A DNA stretch of 64,000 bases, taken from contig JAWNZC010000354.1 in assembly GCA_035771165.1 (NCBI GenBank), positions 198,501 through 262,500 on the forward strand, given 5' to 3'. The position numbers were made by a program, and so were the translations under genes. Positions within the stretch are counted from its first letter, which is position 1, and every line of letters starts with the position of its first letter. This document shows, piece by piece, positions 47,054 through 58,403 of this stretch. Source of the DNA: Paragorgia papillata (Eukaryota; Cnidaria; Anthozoa; Scleralcyonacea; Coralliidae). The notes under the pieces were generated by a model that did no database searches, was not told the origin of the DNA, and worked only from the letters and a program-made list of their open reading frames with translations.

Positions 47054-48868
47054 TTTAAGATAAAGTTGTTCCACAATAACGATGCGAGTGAAAGGGTTAA
47101 GCGTTGTTAGTATAAATACACAGGTGATTATAGAACATCACGCGCGCTGATTGGTCGAGCTACTTCGGATTAATTCTCGATAATCACCTACAGCGTTTAT
47201 TCAAAATGGCCGCCAGCCAAGTTATCAATGCGACAGACGAGGAAATTAACAATTTTAAAGAAAATGTTGTTCCTAAAAGTACGGAAATGTGTATTTATAC
47301 TAAAACAATTATTCGCCTCAGGCTCAGTGAATATCGGTGAATAATAACCTCGACTTCGTCTCGGTTATTATACACCGATATTCACTTCGCCTTCGGCGAA
47401 TAATTGTTAAAGTGTTTATGAAACGAAAATTAAGTTTGTCTTATTTGAAAGTACTTTTGAAATGACAAAGTAACATCTTTTGCTGTTTTTCATTTCCTTG
47501 CTTCGTTTATGAGATATTTCAGTTTGTTTTATATGTGAAACTAACCAGTGACATCACAACGTGCATAATGACTTACTGGGAAAGGTTATATATCTTTGCT
47601 ATTACTAAACGGAATCAGTTGAAAATGTATATTTCTGTTGTTGTAAGGGAAAAACGCACACATAATTGCTTTGAAGTGATTCCGTTTGATAACAGAAAAG
47701 ATATATAACCTTTCCCAGTAAGTCATTATGCACCTTGTGATGTCACTGGTTAGTTTCACATATAAAACAAACTGAAATATCTCATAAACGAAGCAAGGAA
47801 ACGAAAAACAGCAAAAGATGTTACTTTGTCATTTCAAAAGTACTTTCAAATAAGACAAACTTAATTTTCGTTTCATAAACACTTTAAATAATATAGAATC
47901 ATGAGCACATGCAGAGACACGAAGAGAAACGATTTTTTTCTACACTGTAGGTAACTGCTATGGGTTTTGATGTGAGCACAGCTAAGTCCATTCTGGAACA
48001 TTATAATGGCGATGTGAGACGAACCATTGAGAAGCTGTTGGAAAGCGGAGGAGCTCTTCCCCCGGAGTGTGAAGAAAATAAAAATAAAAATATAAAAACA
48101 ACTGAGGGTAAGACTTACTTTGTACAGAGTTTACTCGAGTCTTTAAAAAAGCTACAAACACAATGACAACATTTAAAAGTTATTTCAATGTTCCCCAAAA
48201 CAGAGTTAGCACTTCTACACCAAGGTCGCCGAGAAGAGAAAAGCCAGAGTTGGAAAAAGTATTCAACCTTCCTCCGGATGGGTTTTTAAGTTTAGATAAC
48301 GTTCCTCAAAATATATAGCGAGAATTGTGTGTTTTACAACGTTCATAAATACTGCGTGACTTTTACAGTACCTTGGTTTTCTAGGTTTTCCTAGGTAAGC
48401 TTTGGCATACTACAATAGCTACTAACTACCCTCGACTGCTGCGAAGACTTGTTGGTTAGCCAATGTTTTGCTGCAAATCGCATTTCTTCTCGACATCTTG
48501 CTTGATCAATTGTAACTTTCTCAGATTACCAAATGTGTTGTTTCACGTGTTTTCACTTTAAACCTTCCTCCGGGTGTACCCGCATACCCGCAGCTTTTTT
48601 CCAACTCTGAGAAAAGCGCCCAACACACATTTTAACTGCATTGCTTTGTTTCTTTTTCACGTTAGACCCTGGTGCAGGAACATCTAAACAGACAACAAAC
48701 TCTGATGAAGAAAGAGAGATTGAAAACGCACTGAAAGAGATCACTCCAGCCTTTGACGAACAGAATTGTGAAGAATCCCACTTGGATTTGACACTAGAAG
48801 AAGAAGCTACTTTTGTTAATGAATATAGAACATTAATTGCTACTGTAGCGCAGTTGAAAAAATATTAA
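41518..48868 (+). CDS. NUB1: NUB1, NEDD8 ultimate buster 1
   Basis: NUB1 binds NEDD8 and FAT10 and delivers conjugates to the proteasome. Sixteen exons: 41518-41673, 42124-42421, 43427-43576, 44070-44155, 44293-44399, 44691-44800, 44910-44986, 45176-45283, 45673-45724, 45814-45914, 45984-46072, 46237-46342, 46717-46775, 46845-46884, 47951-48107, 48666-48868. All phases agree, giving 632 residues against about 600-615 in vertebrates. A ubiquitin-like domain spans about 98-160 (LTLREMVTKEFKLGDDDIKL, LEEQG). The family's central helical region follows (VDNYAILCLDIVWCY). Three UBA domains lie at about 382-415 (MISMGFSASESRLALR), 448-481 (LREMGFPDSLAKESLR) and 514-548 (VTAMGFDVSTAKSILE). The exon 3-4 donor GTACAT and exon 4 donor GTTCGT are weak but keep phase. 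Introns hold several foldback elements. Confidence 0.92.
41775..42090. repeat. GTAACTAGTTAC palindrome cluster
   Basis: The motif AACTAGTTAC and its palindromic extension recur at least eight times in NUB1 intron 1, in both orientations, with loose spacing. Confidence 0.7.
42481..42631. mobile_element. Foldback MITE in NUB1 intron 2
   Basis: TGTGTGGCTTCCCAGA and AGAAGTCACA-type blocks at the left are reverse complements of those at the right, giving arms of about 55 bp with a short A-rich loop. Ends read TAGCCTCCTC and GAGGAGGCTA. Confidence 0.75.
42647..42705. repeat. Short perfect hairpin
   Basis: TTTACTCAGCACTTGCAACT pairs with its reverse complement ending at about 42704, with a loop of about 17 bp. 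It directly follows the 42481-42631 element. Confidence 0.75.
42775..43205. repeat. Cluster of ACAACTTGTTCA hairpins
   Basis: GTTGTTACAGCATTGTTG faces its complement, then many AACAACTTGTTCA and TTGTTCATCATTGTT units follow in both orientations over about 430 bp of NUB1 intron 2. Confidence 0.7.
43690..44035. repeat. GGT/GAT-rich minisatellite
   Basis: Irregular GGTGATGATAGTGGTGGTAA-type units fill NUB1 intron 3. The pattern is relatively stop-poor and gives spurious Val/Met-rich and His-rich frames on either strand. Confidence 0.85.
45320..45600. repeat. 79-bp tandem repeat, about 3 copies
   Basis: The marker GTTGACGATATAGTGGTGAT begins at 45341, 45420 and 45499, an exact 79-bp period, inside NUB1 intron 8. 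Confidence 0.9.
46493..46679. mobile_element. Palindrome of two hammerhead-like repeat ends
   Basis: Left arm 46493-46580 and right arm 46592-46679 are near-perfect reverse complements with an 11-bp spacer. Each arm contains CTGACGA, 13 nt, GAAACGT (right arm 46602-46628 on plus; left arm 46570-46544 on minus), resembling hammerhead core boxes with a short stem between. It lies in NUB1 intron 12. The flanking GTGCTGCGTAGGCAGTGT block is shared with repeats near 29362 and 54257. Confidence 0.6.
47304..47408. mobile_element. Short foldback element
   Basis: AACAATTATTCGCCT and TTCGGCGAATAATTGTT are inverted, with a second inner pair (TGAATATCGGTG and CACCGATATTCA). About 105 bp, immediately left of a larger palindrome. 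Confidence 0.75.
47407..47887. mobile_element. 481-bp palindrome (foldback MITE)
   Basis: Arms of about 210 bp (47407-47617 and 47678-47887) are reverse complements at very high identity around a loop of about 60 bp. It lies in NUB1 intron 14 only 60 bp before the acceptor at 47950. Ends read TTAAAGTGTTTATGAAACGA. No transposase is encoded. Confidence 0.85.
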
Positions 48869-49658
48869 TGAACCTTGTTGGATATAGAACAATATAATTG
48901 CTAGTGTATTTATGAATGATTCATTGTCATTTTACGAACATGCAGTTAACACTTTGAGGACTAGAACTCTCCCTGCGCTGAATAAAATCGTCTGACGTTA
49001 GCCAGAAGAACCCTTAAAGACTCTCGTCAGGCTTCAACGTGTTAAAGGGGCTATGCATGTCATATTTTTAGAATTAAAGCTGTACATTAGTTCGATTGTG
49101 AAATCACCTAACAACTTTGGATGATTTTTGAACTTTTAAGACCACGTTTTTACACAAATTCGCCAATCGCTGCCGGGTCAACAGCAATCAAGACGTCACA
49201 TTTGCAACTTCTGTGCAGGTTTCTAGTATCTCTTGTGTTCTTATATATAAAACCGTTATTATGAGATTTTGTGCAATTTTAGGACAATTTTGTAAAAACA
49301 AAAGTAGGAATTGTTAAAAATAGGGTGACATAGCCCCTTTAAAATATTATTTAAATTTAAAAATATATTACTAAAATATCTAAAAGATTGAGTTATATAT
49401 ACTGTATCTATTATAATTGTGTCATAATTTATGTGCAAATTGTGTCAGAAGTAGTAATAAAGTGTCGTATTCTAAACAGTCAACTAAAATCAATGAGTTC
49501 CTTTTTCCCATGATGTCAGCATAGAAACTGCTTACGAATTTATAGTGATCAGTAGTCACACCTTAATGATAAGAAAGATAAAATAAGAGAGATCTATGTC
49601 GTTTCCAGGGTAATACTGATGCAACGAAAAAGTTCCATCATTCCATGACTTACTAAGA
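48869..49658. other. Convergent 3' region of NUB1 and the hydantoinase gene
   Basis: No further gene was seen. It should carry both 3' UTRs; AATAAA-type signals occur near 49450-49465 on plus. AT-rich without clear repeats. Confidence 0.5.
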
Positions 49659-52600
49659 TTACTGAACATCAGAGGCTGGCACAGGGATAGGATTACATTG
49701 CTTGTAAGTCCCAATTGCTGTATATGGACAATCACTATAGCCAAATGCTTGAGGACCGACAACTGCTAGAGCTTTTTCTTGACTTAAGAGAGGAGAACAA
49801 GGAAGCACAAGGACAGAGACACGTAAGCCATAACGTACATCTTCAGTTGGGATGGGTTCTCCATTTACTGATTCAATAAGAGTAATAAGATCAGGAGTTG
49901 TTGCCAGAAGCTCTCGAGTTTCATCACAATGAACTCGCTCTACAATAAGATTCTCATTCTGAAATGAAACAACTAGTGAAGATCCAGAAAAGATTCCAAA
50001 ACCATCCACTTTCACGTTGCCTTTATTAAAACCACCTTCGGTTATTCTTTCCACGTCAATAACCTAAGCCGAAAACCAGGGAACAAACATTAGTTCATTC
50101 AACCTATACACTATTATCACCATCACCACCATCACCACCACCATCACCACCACCATCATGACTATCACCACCACCACTATCATAATGACTATCACCATCA
50201 CCACCACCACAATGACTATCATCACCACCACCACCATCACCACCATCATGACTCATCACCACCATCATCATCCTCACCACCACCATTATCACCATCATCA
50301 TGGTCACCATCATCACTATCCTCACCATAACCATCATCATCACAATCATCGGTTAAAATAATTTTAAAGAATCTTCAATCACCTTCCCAGTTGTAAGCAG
50401 TTTGCCATTTTCCTTATCTAATATTGCTTTGATAGGACATTGTTTTTCTTTCTGTGCCATTTTAACTGCATGACCAAGTTGCCAGGCACGACTCATGGAA
50501 AATTTCACAGTTGTTTTGACCAGCTGTTCAGCAGTTAGTGGTGCCATTGCAAGAGCAGCAGAACAGCTGTAAAGAAAATAACATCCATTTTATTTCATGT
50601 TTCATGCGATGAACAACAAATAGCGGGATGTATGTATGCATTGGTATGGTGTGGTTTGGTATATGGTATGGTGTAGTATGATGTGGTATAGTGTTGTATG
50701 GTACGGTATTGTGTAGTATGGTGTGCTATGGTATGATATGGTGTGGTATGGTACGATATGGTGTGGTATTGTACGATACGGTGTGGTATGGTATGGTGTG
50801 GTATGGTGTGCTATGTGGTATGGTGTGCTATGTGGTATGGTGTGCCATGTGGTATGGTCTGCTATGGTGTGATACGATGGTATGGCGTGGTGGAGTGTGG
50901 TATGATATGGTGTGGCAGATTCTAAATGGACATGTGAAGGAATAAACGAATCTTTGACAAACCCAACAGTCAACAAATAAGGCAGTACCCCATTCTCGTG
51001 ACAACCACGTCTCTCAAATGATTCTCTAAATCTTTGGCAGTCGTTGCATGCATCACTACTTCACTGACACCACAAGAATCAACAGTGGCACAGGGATACA
51101 AACACGATCCATAGATAGAAGGAGTGAACATTTGCAACTCTGGAAAAGCTCGTCCCATTCCATCACAATCTACCACAGGTAGTCCGAGTTCTGCGCCAAG
51201 GATCAAGGGTTCCATGGAGTTACTTCCTCCAATTTCCGCACTCATTATACCAACAATTCTTCTCTCTTCCGGAATCTGGAAAACGATAATATTTAATAAA
51301 TAAAACATAAAGCTCCGTGCATTTGTACTCTTATAAAGGTACGTTTGACGTCGTTTGAACACGAAAGAAGTTGAGTAGAGTACTAACCGAGTTTGTCTGC
51401 ATTTCAAAATGTTTAACGTATTTTACTCCATGAGGAGATTCTCCAAGTTCAACTTTCTTCGGATCATAAACCAGTGCATTCTGAACATGTTCCAGTGCTG
51501 ATCGACACTCATGTCCACCAACCAACCTCTCAATAAGGACGGATGGTGCACCCATGAAAGCAACTGTTAAAATAAGACCTTGCTTTGGCACACTAAAGAA
51601 AATTAGTTAAGCCATTGAACAAACCCCTGCAATAATTGATTCGGCCTGATAAACAGTTAGACTTGATTCTACCAGTTAAACTTGATTCTACCAGTTAAAC
51701 TTGACTGTACCTATTAAACTTGATTCTACCTGATAAACTTGATTCTACCAGTGAAACTTGATTCTACCTGATAAACTTGATTGTGCCAGTTCAACTTGAT
51801 TCTACATGATAAACTTTATTGTACCAGATACCGATATCCAGTTTCTGTAGACGCCTAACAGGGAATGGTCGAGACCACGTCAGCACTTACTTATCTGGAT
51901 GAATTACGCGGATTTTCTGGCCAGCCTTAAGAGCCAAGAGGGCCCTAATACGACCAAGATAGGGGCTTCCCCCTCCACCACATCCTAAAATACCAGCTCC
52001 AGTTGCAATACACTCCAGATCAAATTCATTTACCAACCACTCTCCACTTGATGGATCGACAAAGGGACGCGAGTCTTTAACCAGCGAAGGTTTCGCTTCA
52101 TCTTGCGTTTCTTTCTGAATGTTTTTCTGTTTATCTGGCAATGGTTCAGCTGCAGAAAATACCGTAGGAGACAGTTTTAAAAAAACAGGGGAATGTTCAA
52201 TGTATTCTTTTGCATCAGTTAAAAATAAATCTCCGACAGCCTTCACTTGGATTCGTGTTGCGTTGCCTTTAAGATAGGATAGTTGGATGTCGTTTTTTTC
52301 AACGATTACTACAGAGTCTGGTCGAGCGCCATTTTCAATTGCCCTAGTACAAGCCAGTCTTTCACTTTGTGTTAAAGCCTCGTCACGCGTTGTTGAAGCC
52401 AGATCTACCACATGATCAACGGTCCCGCTCACTTGACTCAACGCTGAACCAACTGCATTAGCAACCTTTATGTTTTAAACAGCAAGAATATTAAAGAAAT
52501 AGTTTTATAGTGACTGAGAACAGTGTAGTACCAAAGAATGAACTATAGATTACCTCAAAATGCTCTGGTTTCACCACAACTGATGCTCCTACAAGGGGCT

Positions 52601-54421
52601 TGTGTGCATCGACAAGAACACTGCCACCTCCAACAAGAATTACCGGTTGATTTTCAGCTTTAACCTGGAAAAAACATGGGGGGTTAAATGAAACTTACTA
52701 CCACCAAATATGATGGTCTTGTAGATGACGCTGTAATACCAAAATTATAATACCAAAACGTCACTTGCTGTTGATTCAGCATAAACGAGGAAGGAAGGAA
52801 GGAAGGAAGGAAGGAAGGAAGGAAGGAAGGAAGGAAGGAAGGAAGGAAGGAAGGAAGGAAGGAAGGAAGGAAGGAAGGAAGGAAGGAAGGAAGGAAGGAA
52901 GGAAGAAAGGAGGGAAGGAAGGAAGGAATGAAGGAAGGAAGGAATGAAGGAATGAAGGAAGGAAGGAAGGAAGGAAGGAAGGAAGGAAGGAAGGAAGGAA
53001 GGAAGGAAGGAAGGAAGGAAGGAAGGAAGGAAGAGAGGAAGGAAGAGAGGAAGGAAGGAAGGAAGGAAGGAAGGAAGGAAGGAAGGAAAGGAAGGAAGGA
53101 AGGAAGAAAGGAGGGAAGGAAGGAAGGAATGAAGGAAGGAAGGAATGAAGGAATGAAGGAATGAAGGAATGAAGGAAGGAAGGAAGGAAGGAAGGAAGGA
53201 AGGAAGGAAGGAAGGAAGGAAGGAAGGAAGGAAGGAAGGAATGAGGGAAGAAAGGAGGGGAGGAAGGAAGGAATGAAGGAATGAAGGAAGGAGGGAAGGA
53301 GGGAAGGAAGGAAGGAAGGAAGGAAGGAAGGAAGGAAGGAAGGAAGGAAGGAAGGAAGGAAGGAAGGAAGGAAGGAAGGAAGGAAGGAAGGAAGGAACGA
53401 ACTAACTCAAATACAGGATATAAAGCTTCTTAAGAGTGTAACTAACTGGTCAGAGCAGCACAATATTAAGTAAAAATTCCATTTGTTTAGTAACATTTAC
53501 CAGCTAAATTAGCAGAGCGTGCAGGAATTTAATATAAAGTTGTTAGTCAAGCTGAACTAGAAAAACACACAATACAGTTAACGTAGTACCTTGACTTGAT
53601 CAATAACGTCCTCTATTTTTTCACGGATCAGAGATAAAACATTGTCAACCAGAGATTTGTCCAAGCTAGCCACTTTATTGGGATCACCAATATTACATAG
53701 TTGACCAGCTACAGCAATATCAGTCGCTGTAAGTGTTGAACCTCCATATACCAAAGATTTTGTTACTAGTTCATAACCAACACTATCAGGACCAATTGTT
53801 GGCTGGAAGAAAAAAAATAACGCTTAAACGCTTTCTGGGGGCGGCGTCCGACTCCCAAGTTTTACATGTATGTACTGTATTCAGCTTTTTGTTATGCAAA
53901 ATTAACAGTGAGGATTCAACCAATCAAAAATGAGAAAGATATACCTTGCAGTTGTCATTTTGTGTTCTAACTATTGAACCTCCACCCAATGCAATACTAA
54001 GAACATCTGGCATACGAAAATTGGTTGTCACACCACCACATTGAACTCTGGTTGAAGCCTCTCTAGGAAATCCATTCACTAACACACCTACATCTGTACT
54101 CGTACCACCAATATCAATCACAACTGCATCTTTTTTCTCAGATAAGAATGCTGCACCACGCATACTGTTTGTTGCACCAGAAGAAAATGTTAAAACTGGA
54201 AATTCTGAACTCTTCTCAGCACTAAGAAGGAAAATCATCTCAGATCTTCAGGAGTGTAAAAATGTAGAGTGCTTTGTAGGTAGTGTTTTAGATAAAGCAA
54301 AGCAAAAAAGGTAGTAAACAGCTGAGAATAGTTTTCATAATGAAATACTGACGTTTCAATTATTATTATTGTTATTATTATTATTATTATTAAGCATACA
54401 TATCCCTCAATTCAAAAATAG

Positions 54422-54478
<57 letters not shown>

Positions 54479-56317
54479 TGAGTTATGGTTCATGAAATGT
54501 TAGAGAGTGCTCAATACCATATATAGATAGAGCAAAATACAAAGTATAAAGTATAGTTTTACCTTAAAGATATAAAAATATATATATATATATATATATA
54601 TATACTATAAGTGGGCTTACCTCAAATGTTGATGGTCGCTACTGTTGCCTGAAGATCACCCAGTGTGAAACTGACAGTAGCGACCATCAACATTTGAGGT
54701 ACCGGTAAGCCCACTTATAGTATATTCGCTCTATCTTTACGGTATTGAGCACTTTTCAACATTTCGCGAACAACACTTCGTTTGTTTGAATATATATATA
54801 CTGTATATATATATATATACTATATATATATACATGTATGTATGTATTCGATGAGAGAATCTGATTGGTGCGATGCTAGGAATACACTTACTGTACCGAT
54901 ATATATATATATATATATAATATATACTGTATATAGTAATGACCTTATTACAGTTCCATCATTTTGTGTGAAAAAAATTGGGCAAGTCAAACCAACGTCT
55001 CTTGTAGCCTTGGTAAATGCAGTAATAGACTTCCTACTCAATGGCTTTAGACTTTCATTTAAAATGGACGAGTTCTCTCTCTCGAGGAGACCCATATTAG
55101 CCACTTGATGGGATAATGTAAAGCTTGCTTCAGGGTAAGCACTACGCAGGATTTCACCAACAGCAAGTTCTTGATTGGCACACAGACATGAAAAAACTCC
55201 AGACACAACAATATGTTTAATACCTAATTTACAACAATACAAATCAATTATTATAGGAAGAGTAGCAATTATTACACTATAATGATTCCACTAAAAATAT
55301 TTTATAAAAATAGTGAACCTACCATGATCATATTTATGAACCCTATTATTAGTTTTTTTCTATCTTCTATGCATTTCATTGGACACTTTTTAAATATTTT
55401 TTTGGTTTAATATGTAAACATATATAAATGTCATGCTTTCAATTTCTCCCAAACTTACTCAAGTATTTGCATCAGGTTATACATGTATATACACTGTAAA
55501 CACAAATGTGCCGTGATATCAAAACTGTCTTTACATAGCCTGATACATGTATATAAACACAGTAACCAAGCAATCAGTGTGCATAAGAGGCAACTTAAGA
55601 ATTATTATTTTTTTTAAATGGAATGACTTTTCTATTAAAAGGCATGGATTCAAAGCATTTCATTTTGGACTCTTGCCTTATCTGGTTCTGGTCAAACAAC
55701 CATTGTGTCTCCCTTCAGCCTTCTCAAAAGCACCACAAGGCCCCTCAAATTACACAGGGCCCCTCCCACACCCAAATCCACTCCCTGTGGCTAGGGGAGG
55801 GTGCCTAAACATGCACTTTTTTATTCTACTTTTTTTACAGTATTCACACTGTCATACCTGAAAGTTTTAGTTGTGATATGACATCAAGCACCTCATCTTT
55901 TTTCACAGAATTAATTTCTCTTCCATCAAACTCATATCCACCGTCAATAAAATATGTGTAACATCCACCAAAAATTACATCCTTCAAGTCATCTGGGAAA
56001 TCACAAAAAGGGGGTAGAGCCCTTGATGCTGGACCACATAATCTTATCACAGCTACAGAAGCCAAGTTCTTTCGTTGTAAAACAGCATTAAGGAAATGAG
56101 TTGTTCCTATATTGACGCGACTAACAAATACATTCCCATCACTAAAGTGTGGAGGCTGTAACTGATTGAGAACTGAAGATAAGGCTTTTGAAACACCCAC
56201 AGTAACATCCACTGTTGTTGGCTGTTTACATTTTGCAATTATTTGTCGATTATAAAGTACAACAGCATCAGTATTTGTGCCCCCAACATCAATTCCAATG
56301 CACACTTTTAACGCCAT
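49659..56317 (-). CDS. Hydantoinase A / DUF917 (S-Me-THD) fusion protein
   Basis: Ten exons (56317-55858, 55223-54944, 54221-53945, 53802-53590, 52664-52554, 52465-51891, 51592-51388, 51275-50989, 50566-50383, 50063-49659) join in phase into 998 residues. Residues 1 to about 600 are a hydantoinase A/oxoprolinase unit. An actin-like ATPase phosphate loop lies at residues 8-17 (GIDVGGTNTD) and a second at about 282-290 (DIGGTSTDVG); SGATNSMRGA and ALGGGSIV also fit. From about 610 (ECIATGAGILGCGGGGSPYLG type glycine loop) to the end is a DUF917/S-methyl thiohydantoin desulfurase-like domain (MSAEIGGSNSMEPL). Bacteria carry these as adjacent genes and fungi as a fused protein; ATP-dependent opening of a hydantoin-like ring is the family reaction. 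The substrate here is unknown. The intron-rich structure shows it is a resident nuclear gene. Confidence 0.87.
50110..50350. repeat. CAC/CAT trinucleotide-rich repeat
   Basis: Irregular CACCATCACCAC units in the last intron of the hydantoinase gene. It yields His/Thr-rich frames that are not genes. Confidence 0.9.
50635..50925. repeat. GGTATGGTGT-type minisatellite
   Basis: Units of about 5-10 bp (GGTATGGTGT, GGTATGATAT) repeat for about 290 bp in an intron of the hydantoinase gene. Confidence 0.9.
51650..51832. repeat. 19-bp tandem repeat, nine to ten copies
   Basis: Units AACTTGATTCTACCAGTTA with variants (CCTGATA, CCAGTGA endings) run head to tail in the intron between 51592 and 51891. 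Confidence 0.9.
52787..53398. repeat. Long AAGG microsatellite
   Basis: About 610 bp of (GGAA)n with scattered AATG, GAGA and AGGG variants, itself partly organised in larger duplicated blocks, fills the intron between hydantoinase exons 53590 and 52664. Confidence 0.95.
54257..54360 (+). mobile_element. Dispersed repeat fragment, third family member
   Basis: GTAGAGTGCTTTGTAGGTAG and GATAAAGCAAAG match the blocks near 29362 and 46453, and it ends at ACTGACGTTTCA. It lies in an intron of the hydantoinase gene. Confidence 0.5.
54424..54476. repeat. TA dinucleotide repeat
   Basis: About 52 bp of (TA)n. Further TA runs occur at about 54578-54605, 54790-54830 and 54899-54920. Confidence 0.95.
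54488..54772. mobile_element. Nested inverted-repeat element
   Basis: Inner arms (AAGTGGGCTTACCTCAAATG... and its complement) meet over a loop of about 20 bp at 54607-54720. Outer arms (ATGTTAGAGAGTGCTCAATACC-like) lie at about 54496-54533 and 54731-54765. The nesting indicates one foldback element with a TA-rich insertion or an element inserted in an element. Confidence 0.7.
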
Positions 56318-56849
56318 CTTGTTCTCCGCTGCCTACCTTACCCCGGGGCCTTTTCTCCGCTACTCAACCCCTTAACACTCGTTATAAGAGGTCCATCGTT
56401 TTTGGGCAAAAGTCCTTCGTCACAAAGAAACGTAAAGTGAATGCGCTACTTATAGATAGTAAAAAATCGTGTGACAAAATTGAGCCAATCAGATTGCCCT
56501 AGGCCCTTCGCCGAGACGTAAAGTCACAGGTAAGTAGTAAAGGGCATGCTTTCTGTTACTACTATAGTGTTACTATAATAAATTTACAGCAGGAAGACCT
56601 AAAAATTACATTTTTGGCATATTAAAGTAATAGTCTGTGGCTCGAAACGCTTCATCGAGTCGCTTATGCAAATATTTTTAAATCTCAAACAAGAAGAAAA
56701 TCTTCTTTTTTAATCTGCTTACTGTAGACGCGGCGAGTATTAGCCCTTCCATTCGCATTGTTGTTGTTGGACAACTTTATCTTTTTACTCTGTCTAACGC
56801 TCGTCAAAGGGAGACATCTTGTAAAGCAAATTAAGCCATGCATGAAAGG

Positions 56850-57195
56850 GTTGAAAATGAATGAAAAATAAATGAAAAGGGTGAAAAATAAATGAAAAGG
56901 GGTGAAAAATGAATGAAAAGGGATGAAAAATAAATGAAAAGGGATGAAAAATGAATGAAAAGGGTGAAAAATAAATGAAAAGGAATGAAAAATGAATGAA
57001 AAGGGATGAAAAATGAATGAAAAGGGATGAAAAATGAATGAAAAATGAATGAAAAGGGATGAAAAATGAATGAAAAGGGATGAAAAATGAATGAAAAGGG
57101 ATGAAAAATGAATGAAAAGGAATGAAAAATGAATGAAAAGGGATGAAAAATGATGAATGAAAAGGGATGCAAAATGAATGAAAAGGGATGGAAAT
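56850..57195. repeat. 21-bp minisatellite
   Basis: GGGATGAAAAATGAATGAAA-type units, about 21 bp with 10-bp half-unit variants, run for about 345 bp. The pyrimidine-rich minus strand gives false Phe/Ser/His-rich frames. Confidence 0.95.
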
Positions 57196-58080
57196 GTCAA
57201 AATTGGTGATACATTGCAAGTCTGTATTTTTCTAAATCCCGTATTACAAAGTTGCTGATACTTGCAACAATAGATACATACGTAAATGTAATCTTCACTA
57301 CTGATCGCCTACTCAAATGGCGAGCTAGGTTTAATATAATATGCAAATGTTTCGATATAGCCAGCGTAAAAAAAGGGAAAATAAGTGATTAAACCTGAAG
57401 TTCGTAAGCCGCCTGATTGAAAAAGAGAGCCGATCTATACCTCTGGCCAATAATTTGTGTCATGAAATCCTTCTCTCCCCGCAATTGAATCAACAAGCAT
57501 TAGAATTTGTTTGTATGTAAACTAAACTAATTCTTCTATGCAAATTTAGTTTATGCTAGTTTTAAGACCACATGACAACCCTACATTAATGAAACAAGTT
57601 AGTAAACAGTTTTTGTGAGGAACCAGGTAATGGATAAGACATGGTGTATATTGCTATTCTGGTTTAAACAACTTTTCCAGTAATTTCATGCAAGAAAGAG
57701 TCACTGGCAACTTGGCGTACTCGATAGCTGTGCTCGATAGTCGTCAGACAAAATAGTTCTTGGATAATATTAATAATGCATAGGGAAACTTCAACAAAAA
57801 ACACCTGTAGACACAATTCTACTCAATTTTGTTGACCTTTCTCGTTATTCTACTACATTATCTTTATTTATCAACAAGAGCCGCCATTTTGTTTTACCGG
57901 AGGTGGTGAATGATAGTCGGATATCCCTATTGAGAAGCCAATCAGATTGCGTCAATATTCATATATACGAGTATAACTCGTAACGTATACGAGTTTTTCA
58001 AAGGCATTATTTTATTTTTATCACCCCACTATGCACTACTAGGAAAATAAGTACAAATTTCACGTTTGCTGTTTTCTCCC

Positions 58081-58165
58081 AGTTATTTCTAGTAATTTAT
58101 TTCTAGTAATTTATTTCTAGTAATTTATTTCTAGTAATTTATTTCCTAGTCATTTATTTTCTAGT
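58081..58165. repeat. 14-bp tandem repeat
   Basis: TTATTTCTAGTAAT units repeat about six times with minor changes. Confidence 0.9.
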
Positions 58166-58403
58166 AATTATTTCCCACTTTGAAGACTAACAATGATAAT
58201 ACACCTTCTCTTGCAGAAATAGCAACAGCATCTTCAAGTCACAATACAGTTAGAACCTCGTTTGGGAAATCGTTTTCATGCGTTAAAATTTTGAAATCTA
58301 AAATGTATTGCAATTTTAAAATGGCGTCGCTATGGGATGACTATAAGTGTATTCTTGTGAATTGTAAAATAAAATGTATTGTATTTGAAACACGTTTTTA
58401 ACT

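Larger units (their letters stand above)
56318..58403. other. Intergenic region between the hydantoinase gene and SMYD4
   Basis: No gene recognised. It holds the hydantoinase promoter next to 56317, a degenerate repeat with CTTCGTCACAAAGAAACGT near 56420, a minisatellite at 56850-57195 and a short tandem repeat at 58081-58165. The SMYD4 3' UTR lies near 58404. Confidence 0.55.

Noticed and set aside
56685..57219. Phe/His/Ser repeat proteins on the minus strand
   Set aside because: Translation of the 21-bp GGGATGAAAAATGAATGAAA minisatellite.
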